Positions 26,165 through 37,868 of a stretch of DNA of 64,000 nt are shown here, one piece after another (the stretch's first letter is position 1; each line of letters opens with the position of its first letter). Location of the stretch: assembly GCF_014898055.3 (NCBI RefSeq), contig NW_023603184.1:107064615-107128614 (forward strand), read 5' to 3'. The notes beneath the pieces are model-generated. The model ran no database searches and was not told the DNA's origin. It saw only the letters and a list, made by a program, of their open reading frames with translations. This DNA comes from Talpa occidentalis. Its lineage: Eukaryota; Chordata; Mammalia; Eulipotyphla; Talpidae. The position numbers and the translations under genes are program-made.

Positions 26165-26821
26165 TCTTCTAACCTTTTTCTAAGACAGGTTCCAGCTTGC
26201 TGGATCCTGTCTGGGTGTGATTTACCATCTTTTTAAAAGCAGCATTCCCTTCCTGCCCCATGTACTGAAGCAAGATATCAAGATACTGAGCATCTCCACA
26301 CTGAGCACGATGCTGAGGGAAGGCCAGTGTTTACTTGTCTGATTGTAAACCATGTTCTCACAGGCCAGTGGGCAGGCAGGCTCAGATGTGGCTGGTCCAC
26401 TGCAGAAAACTGTTCTCTTTCTCACACTGTGGACCTGAGCCAATGGGCCTTGGCTCAACATTTGCTTCCAACAGAACTAAATTAAGGATTGTGTTGCCAG
26501 AGCTCAACACAGCTATTATTCCTAGAATCTGCATCATCTGATGGAGGACAAGAATGAAAAAACTGAAAAGGAGGCGCACAAGACCAGAAATCTGGCTCAC
26601 ACAATGCCAAGAGCTGGAGGTGGGGGTAGAAGAGATTAGCATAGCCATTGACCCAGCTATAGAAACTATTGGGAGCCACGCTACACATGTCGTCTGACAA
26701 AAGTCCGGGCATGGGGCAGATTTCTGAAAAATCAGGAATCTCGTTAGCTGACTCCAAGATTCTCCTCATTTGTTTATGGCTAGTTTCTACCATTGCTAAA
26801 ATAGGCATTTAAAAGTAAAAC

Positions 26822-27406
26822 TGTAACAGGGTGGTCCCCAGGAAAGGGGGAGGTTCCCTGCCCCACCCAAGAGAGGGTGGAGCTGAGCAGGGAGAGGAGA
26901 AGCTGCAGAAGAGACTGAGGAAGGAAGCAGGATGGAGCCAGGAGACCTGGAGGAGGCGCATGGAGCCTAGAGACACGTGAAGAAACTGCGCTTGTCTTTT
27001 GGTCGTGGACTAGGTGACACAGATGTGGGTGAGACCCCTGGGGAGATGACAATGGCAGCTTTTATCTTGATGTTGATTTTGCTCTTTTCCTTCTGGGCTT
27101 GTCTGGTTGTTTCTGACCCTTTTCTGTGGGTCCCCACTGGAAGATGCTTTAGACTTGTGGCAGGCTTTGGGGCCTTGCTCTGGGCCATTCCCATATGGAT
27201 GGACTTTTACCCACGAGGGGACGGGTAACTTTGGGTGCTTCATTTAGAAACTAGACTCTTTGCCTTTCTGTATTGTTTCTTAGTTTTATTAAAGTTCCTT
27301 CCCGTTAAAGTCTCATATGTTTTGTGTTGATGCGGCGGATGGCAGAACCCATTTAGAATAGGCAGGTTTGCGGGGTTTGGGCTGCCCCTCTCCCTGTCCT
27401 ATAATA
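26822..27406 (+). mobile_element. Solo LTR, family 1 (copy 1)
   Basis: It starts TGTAACAGGGTGGTCCCCAG and ends about CCTGTCCTATAATA, a decayed form of the CCCTGTAACA end seen in copy 2. The 4-bp duplication AAAC lies at 26818-26821 and 27407-27410. An ATTAAA polyadenylation signal is at 27288-27293. It is about 585 bp and matches the copy at 30346-30943 over its length. A 4-bp duplication suggests an ERV1-class (gammaretrovirus-like) origin. No internal viral genes are attached. Confidence 0.88.
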
Positions 27407-28399
27407 AAACTGCAAATACTGATCAATCACTGAATAACCAAATTGATGACAAATGGCACTGCATGATACAAATATTACATTTTTCATAAAATTAGTAGTC
27501 CTCTGCCAAAAAGGCAGCAATTCAACATTTGGCTATACATTAACCAGTGAAAAAACTTCTGGAAACAAAAGGTTGTAAACATCTATCGGCCAAGTCTTTG
27601 ATATAGAGATGTGGTCACTTGAGGCAAGAGCTAATTGGAGAAAGAAATTCCTTTACTTTAAAGTTAAAGATAACAGTTGGGTGGCAGAGGTGAGCCATGC
27701 TCCAAGTATAAGAAGATTCCTGATAAACCAGGAGATGCCATAGTTGACTCCTGCTAAATTTTTCCTGTTTGTTTAGGGCTAATTCCCTAGGATGTGACAA
27801 TTGGTATGATAGCTGTTAGAGTATGCATTCAAGAATAAGTCAACAGCAATTTGTGAATGGTTGAGCTAGTAATCACAGCAGCACAAATATCGCACTCGGA
27901 AATGGTCAATGTTACAACTACTGATATGTCACATATTGACCATTTTTGAAATGGTCAAAGGCTATAACCATCTCTGCCCCTACCCCTGATGAAATATTTG
28001 CAGTTCCTTAAAACAACAACCAGCAACCTTATGGAAGAGAAAATTGCCCCTTGATCTTAAAGTTAAATACGGAAACTAGGCTGACTAGATAGTAGAGGAG
28101 TGATAGGTAGAAAACTCTTTGTTTAGATTAGGAGACTTCCTCCCTTAATTGAGAGTTGGGGGCTAGGGAAGAGTCAGTGCGGCCTGCCTGGCATTAACAC
28201 CCTCCAGGCCCTTGGTTCCTTAATATCAAATCAATATTAAAACAATATACTATAGATGATGATTTCTATATAAAAGCCTTCTGTTTTTTACTTTAATCAA
28301 TTAGTTATAAGTTAGTCTAAACTTTATAGGTTAGTTAGAAATAATCTCTTTGTCTCCCTTCCCCCAGGTAACTTCCTGCCCTTTGTTTTCCTCAGCCCT

Positions 28400-28830
28400 T
28401 AGTTAATTGTTCACCATGACAAACTTAGAAATGTTAGTTGCAGACACATAGGCTTTTTTGCTAGTAATACAATAACTGTTCGATTGTAAATAACTACTTT
28501 GAAAACATTTGTTTAGCAACTGTGCCTTCTTTAAGACAAGGAATAATAAATGTTACACCTCTGCCAGAAGGCAAACAGACCCTTGGCTGCTCCTGAAAAA
28601 GAACATGTGATGATTATTACCTTCCTACCTTATGCTTGTGTACTCACGATTTGCTTAGTATAAATAAAGGACTGCTGAGACCCTCAGGAGGATGATGTCA
28701 GCACCCTGCTCAAGTGTCTGGTCTCCTCATTCTCCCTTCCCCCTCCCTTACCATTTTCTCTACAATTGCACTGACGCCTTCCCATCCTTCAGGAACCCCT
28801 GACACCCAGACTGCTGTGGCTGGCTCGCAA
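28400..28830 (+). mobile_element. LTR-like segment with TATA box
   Basis: It contains TAGTATAAATAAAGGACTGC followed by GAGACCCTCAGGAGGATG, which looks like a U3/R boundary of a class I LTR, then pyrimidine-rich sequence. Termini and duplications are not resolved, so both limits are approximate. Confidence 0.4.
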
Positions 28831-29079
28831 CAAGAAACCAAGATCCTAAATTGCCAAAGCCTATATTACAAAGCCTAAGATTCAAGCAGGTATCAGTCTG
28901 CTGTAGGCAGTGTCTAGAGCATGGCCCAAGGGTAAAAATGGAGATTGAGCCCAGCAGATCCAAAGGTAAAGATATGGAGATTGAGCCCATTGAAGATTCT
29001 CTGGTCCCTTTCAGATTCTGCATAGTTATCCAAAATCAGCAACTAACAAAGGCTCAGGAGGAGTGAGCCCCTCCCAAAG

Positions 29080-29420
29080 AGAAGACTATCAGTGCTGTCT
29101 CTGCACTGGCTCTGGGCAGCAATCCCACTGCCCACCTGTGCCTATGTAGGTGCTTCTTTTCACCAATTCTCTCCCTCTGCAGGGCAGCAGCTTCCTGCCT
29201 GCCCATGACCTGTACCTGCCGGGACTTCTCTTCACTGACCTCCCTCAGTGGAGGCAGCTCTCCTCAAGGCCGCCCACCTGCAACCATGCAGGCCTCTCTC
29301 AGCAAACCTGTCCCTTTCAGGGCAGCTCTTCCTGCCCACTTGTGTCTATGCCAATGTCCTTCATTCCTCTGTCCCTTTTCCTAATAAACCTGCTCTTTAA
29401 ATATAACTAACATCTCTGCC
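29080..29420 (+). mobile_element. Possible LTR 3' part with AATAAA
   Basis: GC- and CT-rich sequence ends CTTTTCCTAATAAACCTGCT, reading like the R/U5 part of an LTR. The start is unclear and no duplication was found. It could also be part of the segment at 28400-28830. Confidence 0.3.
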
Positions 29421-29848
29421 TCATGGAGAAACTCACCTGGGAAACTCGCCATGTGCCGCTGAAACGGGAGTTCTGGTGAAACCTTTCCCAGAGTGAACCC
29501 AAGGACGCTGCACTCTAAACCCACAGACTCCAAAAACGACATCACATAGAACCAAAGCGTTAGTGTGGACAGGAACAGGTTCCTTACTGACAAGTTAGTA
29601 ATTTTCAGTGAAGTGAAATACACTCCAAATACACTCTAAAAGTCCTTTCTCCAGTTTGAGCTTTTGAATCAACTGGCTCATCTTAATTATTTGTAACTTA
29701 AGCACAGTCATCAGCATCTCATGAACCAGAAGGTGCACCCCCGCCTTCACTACAGAACACAGACTCCTCAATTTGGTTCTCTTTTCACTTCCATCACTGC
29801 TAGCCAGGGACCCCAGTTCAACTGGTAGGACAGTCCTGCTATTGGTAA

Positions 29849-30317
29849 TGTTAGGGGGAAAAGGATGTCCTAAAGCTAATTCCATACAGGCTTTGTGGAC
29901 TCCACCCCCACCCCAGGCCAAAGCCAAAGACACTGGGAACTCCAAATCCCATCACCACCAAAGGGAAGGTAGCTGGGAACTGAGGGTGGGGTTAAGCAGC
30001 CAGGTTGATATAAAAGGCAGACACGTGAGCTTTGGTGGGTCCCCCATTTTGGCTCTCCACCAGCTAGCAGCGTCTGGCCAGCTCTGAGAGTGACTTTGGG
30101 TTTCCAGGTCGTCGGATCGGGTAGGACGCATTAAAGAATTTATTTCCCTATTTTCTCCCTGAGTTGTACATTTTCCTTATTTCCTTTTCCCTTGTAAATA
30201 AACCTTTTATTAACCTTTTGTGTGTGCCTGTAGTGGAGTATTCATAAGTTCCTTTTAAGCGCGCGGGTGAGGACCCACAGCCAGGAACCCGTTCAATATC
30301 GGGGCTGCTCCGTAACA
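29849..30317 (+). mobile_element. Solo LTR, family 2 (full copy)
   Basis: A 469-bp element from TGTTAGGGGGAAAAGG to GGGCTGCTCCGTAACA, flanked by GTAA at 29845-29848 and 30318-30321. It has a TATAAAA box at 30009-30015 and AATAAA at 30197-30202, spaced as in a retroviral LTR. It is the full-length relative of the 61-bp miniature at 21136. Only 28 bp separate it from the next LTR. Confidence 0.9.
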
Positions 30318-30345
30318 GTAACATATACCCCATATAACCTCATAG

Positions 30346-30943
30346 TGTAACAGGGTGGTCCCCAGGAAAGGGGGAGGTTCCAGGTTCCCTGCCCCACCCA
30401 AGGGAGGGTGGAGCTGAGCAGAGAGAGAAGCTGCAGAGGAGACTGAGGAAGGAAGGAAGCAGGATGGGGAGCCAGAAGGAGACCTGGAGGAGACACATGG
30501 AGCAGAGACACATAAAGAAACTACACTTGCCTTTGGGTCATGGACTGGTTGACACAGATGTGGGTGAGAGACCCGCTGAGAGGTGACAATGGAGGTTTTT
30601 GTCTTGATTTTGATTTTGCTCCTTTCCTTCCAGACTTGTCTGGTTATTTCTGATCCTTTTTGTGGGTCCCCACTGGAAGATGCTTTAGACTTGTGGCAGG
30701 CTTTGGGGCTTTGCTCTGGGCCAATCCTGCTTGGGTGGACTTTTACCCACGAGGGGACGGGTAACATTGGGCGCTTGATTTAGAAACTATATTCTTTGCC
30801 TTTTCTGTACTGTTTCCTAATGTATTAAAATTCCTTCCCATTAAAGTCTCATATGTTTTGTGTTGATGCGGTGGATGGCAGAACCCATTTAGAGCAGGCA
30901 GGTTTTGGGGGATATGGGGTGCACCTCTTCCTGCCCTGTAACA
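30346..30943 (+). mobile_element. Solo LTR, family 1 (copy 2)
   Basis: Starts TGTAACAGGGTGGTCCCCAG and ends CTGCCCTGTAACA, with the 4-bp duplication ATAG at 30342-30345 and 30944-30947. Because its duplication differs from that of copy 1 (AAAC), the two are independent insertions rather than the two ends of one provirus. Both copies share an open stretch starting ATG-ACA-ATG with a very hydrophobic run; the frames diverge after a one-base indel (CCTTTTCTG versus CCTTTTTG). Confidence 0.92.
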
Positions 30944-31084
30944 ATAGCACAACTGGACAAATGGCCCTTTGAAACAGACATATCTGAGCTTGCATCCTGG
31001 CTCTGCTGAAAGGGAACTGCTAAGCAAATAAATCTTTCCAGCTCCCAGCTAAAGGGTCTTAGGCCTGGTGCAGTTAATAATCCA

Positions 31085-31490
31085 ATGCAATCATAATTAA
31101 TAAGTTTGCTTACTTAATAAATCTTTCCTTAGAGAGCTTTCTATCTAATTTTTAGCTTATCTAAACCAAGTTACATTTTTAACAAGGTCGGGCAGCAGGC
31201 TAAGCTGGTCTATCTTGCCCAGGCCATCCCTGAATGCCTGTATCTTTCCCCTGTTGGCCTGGCCCTCCTTGTCTGGGAACTTTTCAGCAAATGGTTGTGC
31301 CTGCTAAAAAACCTGATGTTATCAATGTAAGATAGTTATGTATAAAAGAAACCCTTTGTCTATAAACAGGTGCTCAGATCCTATGGGACTACCCAGGTCT
31401 GAGACCTCATGCATGAGTAATAAAGTTTCTCCTGAACTCACCATTTCTGAAGTACCACTTGTTCTTCCTCTGCCTCAGCAAAAGGCTAGA
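31085..31490 (+). mobile_element. LTR-like segment
   Basis: It has TATAAAAG at about 31340, then GAGTAATAAAGTTTCTCCTG as a polyadenylation signal, in the order expected of an LTR. Terminal repeats were not identified, so the limits are approximate. Confidence 0.45.
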
Positions 31491-31499
31491 ATTTATTTC

Positions 31500-31656
31500 T
31501 ACAAGACTGCTACTAGCTGTGAATGTAAGCCATGAAACCCCTCTGAGCAAGTTTCTAAACTTTCTGAGCCTGAGTTTGCTTATTTGTCAAATGGGAATAA
31601 TACTTCCTACTCCATACTACTGTGGTGAAGGTTAAATGAGATACACATATTTGGTT
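31500..31656 (+). repeat. MIR fragment
   Basis: TTTCTGAGCCTGAGTTTGCT, TATTTGTCAAATGGGAATAA and GGTTAAATGAGATACACATA fit MIR. The SINE at 31673 has inserted at its 3' end. Confidence 0.75.
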
Positions 31657-31672
31657 AAAGTTAAATTATACA

Positions 31673-31937
31673 GGGCCTCCCCTGGTGGCACAGGCAGTTG
31701 CGCGCGGCTCTGTGAAGCTGTACGCAGCCTCTGCAGCACCAGTTCGATCCCGGACAGCCAGAGAGGGTCCCACATGGCATGACAGACCTCTCCTGCCACA
31801 CCCGCTGCTCCCCTCACCAGTGTGTTTCGTCAGTCTGCCTGTTTTGTTCCCCGCTCTGTCTCTGGTGAATCCTCTCACCCTCCTGTGCACCTGGCCTGTA
31901 CCCCAGTTCTTGTGTGAATAAATAAATCTTTTAAAAA
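31673..31937 (+). mobile_element. tRNA-derived T+ SINE, subfamily B
   Basis: Perfect 16-bp duplication AAAGTTAAATTATACA at 31657-31672 and 31938-31953. The downstream duplication runs into a TACA/TATA microsatellite (about 31950-31995). Confidence 0.95.
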
Positions 31938-32369
31938 AAAGTTAAATTATACATACATACATACATATATAATAAACACATACATACATATATGAGTATA
32001 TGACTTATGATAAGAATACATTTTAAAAAGCACCAAAGAATAATATAACAAAAGGAAGAGAAAGGAAAAGAATGCAAATTAATGAAATAAAAACATTTTA
32101 AACACATAAGCCAGAAGAAGTTACCATGTGGACTATGCTAAATTAATCCAAACATCCTGCTGTGTTTGGGAAGTCCTGTCTAGGATCCCAAAACACATTC
32201 CTTAGACCATGGCAATGGTGGCATATCATTTGAGGGTGGATTTGATTTTGGAAAACCACCAGATATCATTTAATAAGAAATAAAATGAAAATATGGTCAA
32301 CTTTTTGTTAAAAACAAAGTATGACTATGAAGTACTAAGATTCATTTTTTCTTGTAGCTGCCAGAAAGC

Positions 32370-32950
32370 TCCCTCTAAAATGTCAAATTGATCATGTTTC
32401 TCTCCTGCTGAAAACCCTTTAACAACTCTTCAATCATTGAGATTTTAGTTTCAAGTTCAATTTCTTCAAGTATCACAGGTGTTCTTGGTGGTCTGACCTT
32501 TGTTACTTCTCCTGTCTCATGCCTGTCTCCTCCCCTGCCATGACTGCATGGTATGCCCTAATTCTAGCCATCACTGCCCAAAGTGTACACCCTCAGCCCT
32601 CCCTGTTTGTCAATGACCCTCCCTCTGCCTGCAGTGTTCCCTGGTGAATGTGTTTCAAAATTATAGGGTTCACTGCCACCTGTCCCTCAGATTACCTTCT
32701 GTACAATGCAGCCATGATTGAACTCTCCAATTTAGATGTCCACCCTCCACACTACTCACACCTTTCTCTCTTAGAACTCTCCACTCTCCAGAGAAATCAC
32801 TTTCACTTGAGTTTACCCTCTAATAGACTAAAGTTACTTGAAAGTATTGTACTATGACTTGAGAAATTTGTATATTGTATACATTTGTATCTTGTTTGGG
32901 TGAGGGTTGCATGAACTCTTAGCATGTGGCAGATTCATTCATTACATTAA
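32370..32950 (+). mobile_element. L2 LINE fragment
   Basis: It begins GATCATGTTTCTCTCCTGCT and GAAAACCCTTTAACAACTCT, continues through CT-rich sequence with CCCTCCCTCTGCCTGCAGTG, and ends near GCATGTGGCAGATTCATTCA, as in L2 3' ends. Confidence 0.75.
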
Positions 32951-33034
32951 TGATGATTTCTTACAAACCTCAGATTCTCCATTAAAGTATTTAAGAAATA
33001 TTCAAATGGTGATAGAATTATTAAAAGAATGCAA

Positions 33035-33480
33035 TTGAACCTTTGTCCATTGACAGATGAGTGGGTAAAGAAGAAGTGGTATGTATACAGAATGGAATAC
33101 TATTCAGCTATTAAGAAAAGGTGAATCCTGCCATTTGCAACAATATGGATCTAGAGGGTTTTATGCTTAATGAAATAGATCAGACAGAGAAAAACAAATG
33201 CCCCATGATTTCACTCACCAAACAAAAAAAAAAATGAACCAAATAAAATAAAATTCTTAGCTTATTCAATCAAATTAGTGGTTACAAGAAGAGAAGGGAG
33301 ATGTCTAAGTTGGGTAATAAGGGTCAACTGTATGGTGAAGGATAGAATTTGATTTATATATTAATAGACTTAGTCTCAATGTTCACCACTATACAGACAT
33401 TAATTTTTAATGATGCACATCTGAAAATTACACAGTTAAAATGCAATGTTACCTCACCCCGCCCCCGAAAAAAATAAAAA
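33035..33480 (+). mobile_element. Old L1 3' end
   Basis: The line CAGAATGGAATACTATTCAG, then GGATCTAGAGGGTTTTATGC and GAAATAGATCAGACAGAG, is the C-terminal ORF2 and 3' UTR of mammalian L1. It ends in an A-rich tail at about 33468-33480. No open frame remains. Confidence 0.85.
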
Positions 33481-33575
33481 AGTATAGTTCACTGCACAGT
33501 TGGCTATTTTTGCAGGAAAGCCCCACTGTTTCATACCTATAAGTTCTTTGCTATTGTTAAGAAATTACCTTACTG

Positions 33576-33824
33576 GGGCCTCCCCGGTAGCACAGCAGGT
33601 TGAGCGCAGCGCTGTGAAGCTGTCCACAGCCTCTGCAGCGCGGGTTCGATCCTGGCCAGCCAGGGAGATATCCACATGGCGCAGCATACCTCTCCTGACT
33701 CACCTGCTGCTCCCCTCAGCAGTGTATTTCAGTCTGTTCTTCTCCCTGCTCTGTCTCTGGTGAATCCTCTCACTCTCCTGCGCCTCTGGCCTGTACCCAT
33801 TCTTGTATAAATAAATATATCTTT
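33576..33824 (+). mobile_element. tRNA-derived T+ SINE, subfamily B
   Basis: The head is GGGCCTCCCCGGTAGCACAG and the B-box GGGTTCGATCC is well kept. The tail is short (AATAAATATATCTTTAAA), and no convincing target-site duplication was found. Confidence 0.92.
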
Positions 33825-34295
33825 AAATTCTGGTATAAAAATTATACTTGATAATTAAAGTAGTAATGGATTATAACCCAAAGTACAGAATAAATATCCA
33901 TGTGCTCATGCTGAGATAAATAAATAGATAGATACTGAGACCAAAAAAAAACAACACATATATGCTTCCTTATTGGTATCTCAGGTAATGCCCCAGATAG
34001 TTAGCTGCCTAGAATTTGTAAATGTTATTCACAAAATAACAAACTGGCAATCATAGTTTTCACAGATAATTCACAAGACTATGTCCGAAATTTGCAATAA
34101 GTACCTGCAGAAGCTGTTACCAAATCACAAAATGCTTTACATATCAATTCGGTATGAAATTAGGTTCAATTGTTCATTTGTAAATAAACAAATAACAAAT
34201 ATTCATTAAGTGTCTACTATGTATCAGCTACTATTCTAAACACTGTAATAGAAATGGGTTCTCTTTTAACTAAAGAAAACAAAATATGCCACTAT

Positions 34296-34584
34296 GGGCC
34301 TCCCTAGTGGCACAGGGGTTAAGTCTCAGCACTATCAATCTATCACCAGGCACTGTAGCACGAGTTTGATCCCTGGCCAAGGAGCTGACCCACATGGTGC
34401 AGCAGACCTCTCCTGTCTCGCCCGCTGCTCCCCTGAGCAGTGTATTTCAGTCAGTCTGCCTGTTCTTCTCCCCACTTTGTCTCTGGTGAATCCTCTCACC
34501 ACCCCCCCACCCTCTGGCCTTGTATGCATAAATATATAAAATAAATCTTTAAAAATAAATAAAAAAGATGATGCTGTCTCTTTA
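34296..34584 (+). mobile_element. tRNA-derived T+ SINE, subfamily C
   Basis: The head is GGGCCTCCCTAGTGGCACAG with TTAAGTCTCAGCACTATCAA. Flanks around AAAACAAAATATGCCACTAT and AAAACAAATGCCACCATATA form an imperfect duplication. A short C-run interrupts the 3' region at about 34503. Confidence 0.9.
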
Positions 34585-37500
34585 AAAACAAATGCCACCA
34601 TATATATCTACTGAAATTTACACTTAAAAATGGTTAAAATGGAAAATTTTGTTTTGTGGTTATTTTTGCTGAGAGAAGGAAAAACCCAACCCTAACCAAG
34701 AGGACTTCCAGGAGGAATGAGATGATCCCCTTGGCTGGAAGATCACTGGGAGTCAGAAGCTGAAAAACAATTGCACCTTGCTATTAGGAGAGGCAAATCT
34801 CTTTAAATCAAGGAGTGCTGAGGTAGAGTCCCAGTCCCAGGAGTTCTCAGAATTAATGAAAGCAATTTATGATGAAAAGAGAATGTTGGCGACTGACACA
34901 GAGGGCCCTGAAGCCAGGAAAGACAGCACCAGCCATGGGAGGCTTTCCCCACTGATTCTACCTTCCTCTGGCCCCCTGCACCTGTCTTGTAGAAGGAGGT
35001 GAGATGAGGAAGAGTGAAGAGATTCACTGGGACCCTCTCCACACCAGAGGCTCCTAATCCTGGGAGATTACCACGCAATCATGTCTGACTGTGGGATCTA
35101 CCAGAGAATTCCCCCAGGAGTCGGGGACTGATTCAACACAGTAAGTTTAAAGGAAGAGGGGCAAGAAAAAAATAATGGCACTTCATGGGCATTCTCTAAG
35201 TCTGGATATCTAACTCTTTATCACCCGGTTAGAGCAAATTCTCTCCTTAGAGTTTAGAAGATTTCTTGGGGGAAAATCATCTCTTTCACTTTTCTCCTTT
35301 TCCCTTGCCTTCAGCAAGCTGGGTTAGCCCTTTAATCATCATCCAAGGAAATAACAATTTTGTACCCATGGCCCAGAAGGGGGCAAGGGAATGTAGAGGT
35401 GATTATGAGAGGCTAATTACCAAAGTGGATGGGTTGCCTTCTATTCTGTGATAGGAGGACATAGTCAACAGCATGAACAGATAAGAGAGCATAAGGAGTG
35501 TGAATGAGCGCTGAACATAAGGGCTCACTGATAATCTTTGAGATGATTCCTCAGTCGAGAGGTGAGAATGGAAGCCATGGGAATTGGTACAAGAATAAAC
35601 TCAGTCCTTGAGTGTATTATTAGTCTATTATTAGTTTGCTTTCTTTTAATGCTATGAGAGTCTGGTTGGCAAGGCTACCACTGAAAGGACTGGCAGTTTC
35701 TCCGTCACAACCCAACTGCTTCTTCTTTGGAATGCTGACATGGCAATACAGCGTAATTATTTTTAGCTGCATGCATTAATTGACTCAATATATTTTTACT
35801 GAATACCATTACATATAAAGCACTGAAAGGAATAAGAGAGAGAAGACTTGGCCACACAGTTGAATGCACGTTAAGTTCTAGCAGAGGAAAACAAACTCAC
35901 ACTTACCTAGAATAGAGGACAAAGAGGGAAACATAATCACTGAGTTAGAAACTTGATAGAGCTTTGGATGATGGGAAAAATTTGAGGAGAAATGTATAAC
36001 TGGAACAGAAAATTACAAACATAGAGGGGATGTTGGAGTAAAAATGGCAGAAGCAGGTAGCTGATTTGTAGACCAGGATTAGTCGAGTTTGTAAAAAGCA
36101 TGAAACACTGTAAGAGAAATGAGAGCCAGGGGTGGGAAAATAGTTTGGTACAAGATTTTCAAGGGCCCTAAAGGCCGGAAAGTTTACATTTGATAGGAAA
36201 TGGAGGAGTACTTTAAGGTCTGTGAGTGGGAGAGCAATGAGAGCTAAAATATGGTTTAGGAAGAACACATCAAAGGCTGTTACAATCGCTCAGTTACAAG
36301 GGAATGAAGCTCTGAAACAGGATGGTTGCTGTGGCCATTAAAAAGGAGGAAATGGACAGGAAAGGCTTTGGGGAAATAGAGTAAATGGGGCTTAGCTCCT
36401 GATTGCATAGGCCCTTTCCCCACCTTCTGTTTGACCCTCATTCCTTCCCTCTGCTGGTTATAAAAGGTGTATAAGGTGTCCCTCAGTACATTGACTTATA
36501 TTTCCTGGAAAATTTCTCATCAGTATTAGGTAAGGTTTCATTTGCAGTTTCTAAAAAAGACTCCCCAAAGAACAATTCTGCATGTTCAAAATGAAGAATA
36601 GTCTAGATCTACATTTGTATTGCATTTTCCGTTGTATTCTGAACTTGTAGGTAAAAATTCCCCCTTTTATCTTTGGGCCCTTATGCTCAGAAAATGTGAA
36701 TATACATTACTGTGGTTCTTTGAAGCTCCTAGCTGCTCATGCAGAATGAAAATCAGGATCATAAAATTAAGGTTATTAAAAATGATAGTAATTTCCACTC
36801 TGTTCCATTTTTCAGCTTTAAGAGCATCTCTGCTCTTTAAGAGTCTTAGAGCATTAATTTTATAAATTTAGTAAAAAGGACTTTAACAATAGAATTACAT
36901 AACTAAATTATGAGAAATTAAGAGAAGCAATCATCAAAATAACTGAGTTTATAATCCAATTGTTAAGCAAAATTCAAATAATATATTAGTCACTTCATTT
37001 TTTAAAGGCCATAAGAGTAGAGAACATATGTTTATATTACCATGTGTGGATTATGGCTAGAATGCGCTTAAGTTGTCAGTTTGTGGCGACAGGCAAGGGG
37101 CCTCCTGGGATGGCCGATCTTATTGGACACTGTGCCTGGTCTTGGATGCATAGCTTTTGAAGACCTGCATGGCTGTTTTTGACATGGGGAATTTTAATTT
37201 CCATGCCCTGGACTTTCCTGCAAAGACAGAGCGTAGCACGAGTCACAGGCTGCACTGAGTGAACAGCAGCATGCTGGAGGAGCTACCATCACAAGGCTGC
37301 TAGGAGGCTGGCTGGTGTCACCCAGGGGTGTCAGGACCTAGGAAATGAGGGATCTGTTTTCAGCTCAAACTTCAAGCAAGAGATGATCTTCTCGATAAAA
37401 AGGAGAGAAACCTGTGTCTCACTAGCCCTTGACTGAATCAGCACAGGCTTACAGAAAATCTTGGACTGAGAAGAGATAAAATTGGGTACAGAAGACACAC

Positions 37501-37594
37501 CAAGTGCTGTGGTTAAACGAACAGTGAACTTTCATTAAGTGTTAACTAAACATTCTCCCAAATAGTTAACCTTTAACTGTTAAAAAACTTTCTT

Positions 37595-37868
37595 GGGCCT
37601 CCCTGGTGGCGCAGCGGGTTGAGCACTGCGCTGTGAAGCTGTCCGCAGCCTCTGCAGCACCGGTTCAATTCCCGGCCAGCCAGGGAGATCCCCACACTGC
37701 ACGGCAGCCCTCTCCTGCCTCGCCTGCTGCTCCCCTCAGCAGTGTCTTTGGTCTGTCTGCCTGTTCTACTCCCTGATCTGTCTCTGGTGAGTTCTCGCAC
37801 CCTCCTGCGCTTCTGACTGTACCAAGCGCTTGTATAAATAAATAAATCTTAAAAACAAAACAAAACAA
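37595..37868 (+). mobile_element. tRNA-derived T+ SINE, B/A intermediate
   Basis: The 5' half is subfamily B-like (GCTGTGAAGCTGTCCGCAGC), but the 3' end carries the subfamily A text CTTCTGACTGTACCAAGCGC. The tail is an AAAAC-rich array. Flanks AAACTTTCTT and ACACTTTCTT suggest the duplication. Confidence 0.93.

Noticed and set aside
26382..26808. Minus-strand frames of 88 and 108 codons next to the LTR cluster, considered as retroviral env remnants
   Set aside because: No CX2C/CX6CC or other envelope or polymerase signature is visible, and the strand is opposite to the neighbouring LTRs.
26822..30943. A provirus bounded by the two family-1 LTRs
   Set aside because: The two LTRs have different 4-bp duplications and no gag-pol-env sequence lies between them.
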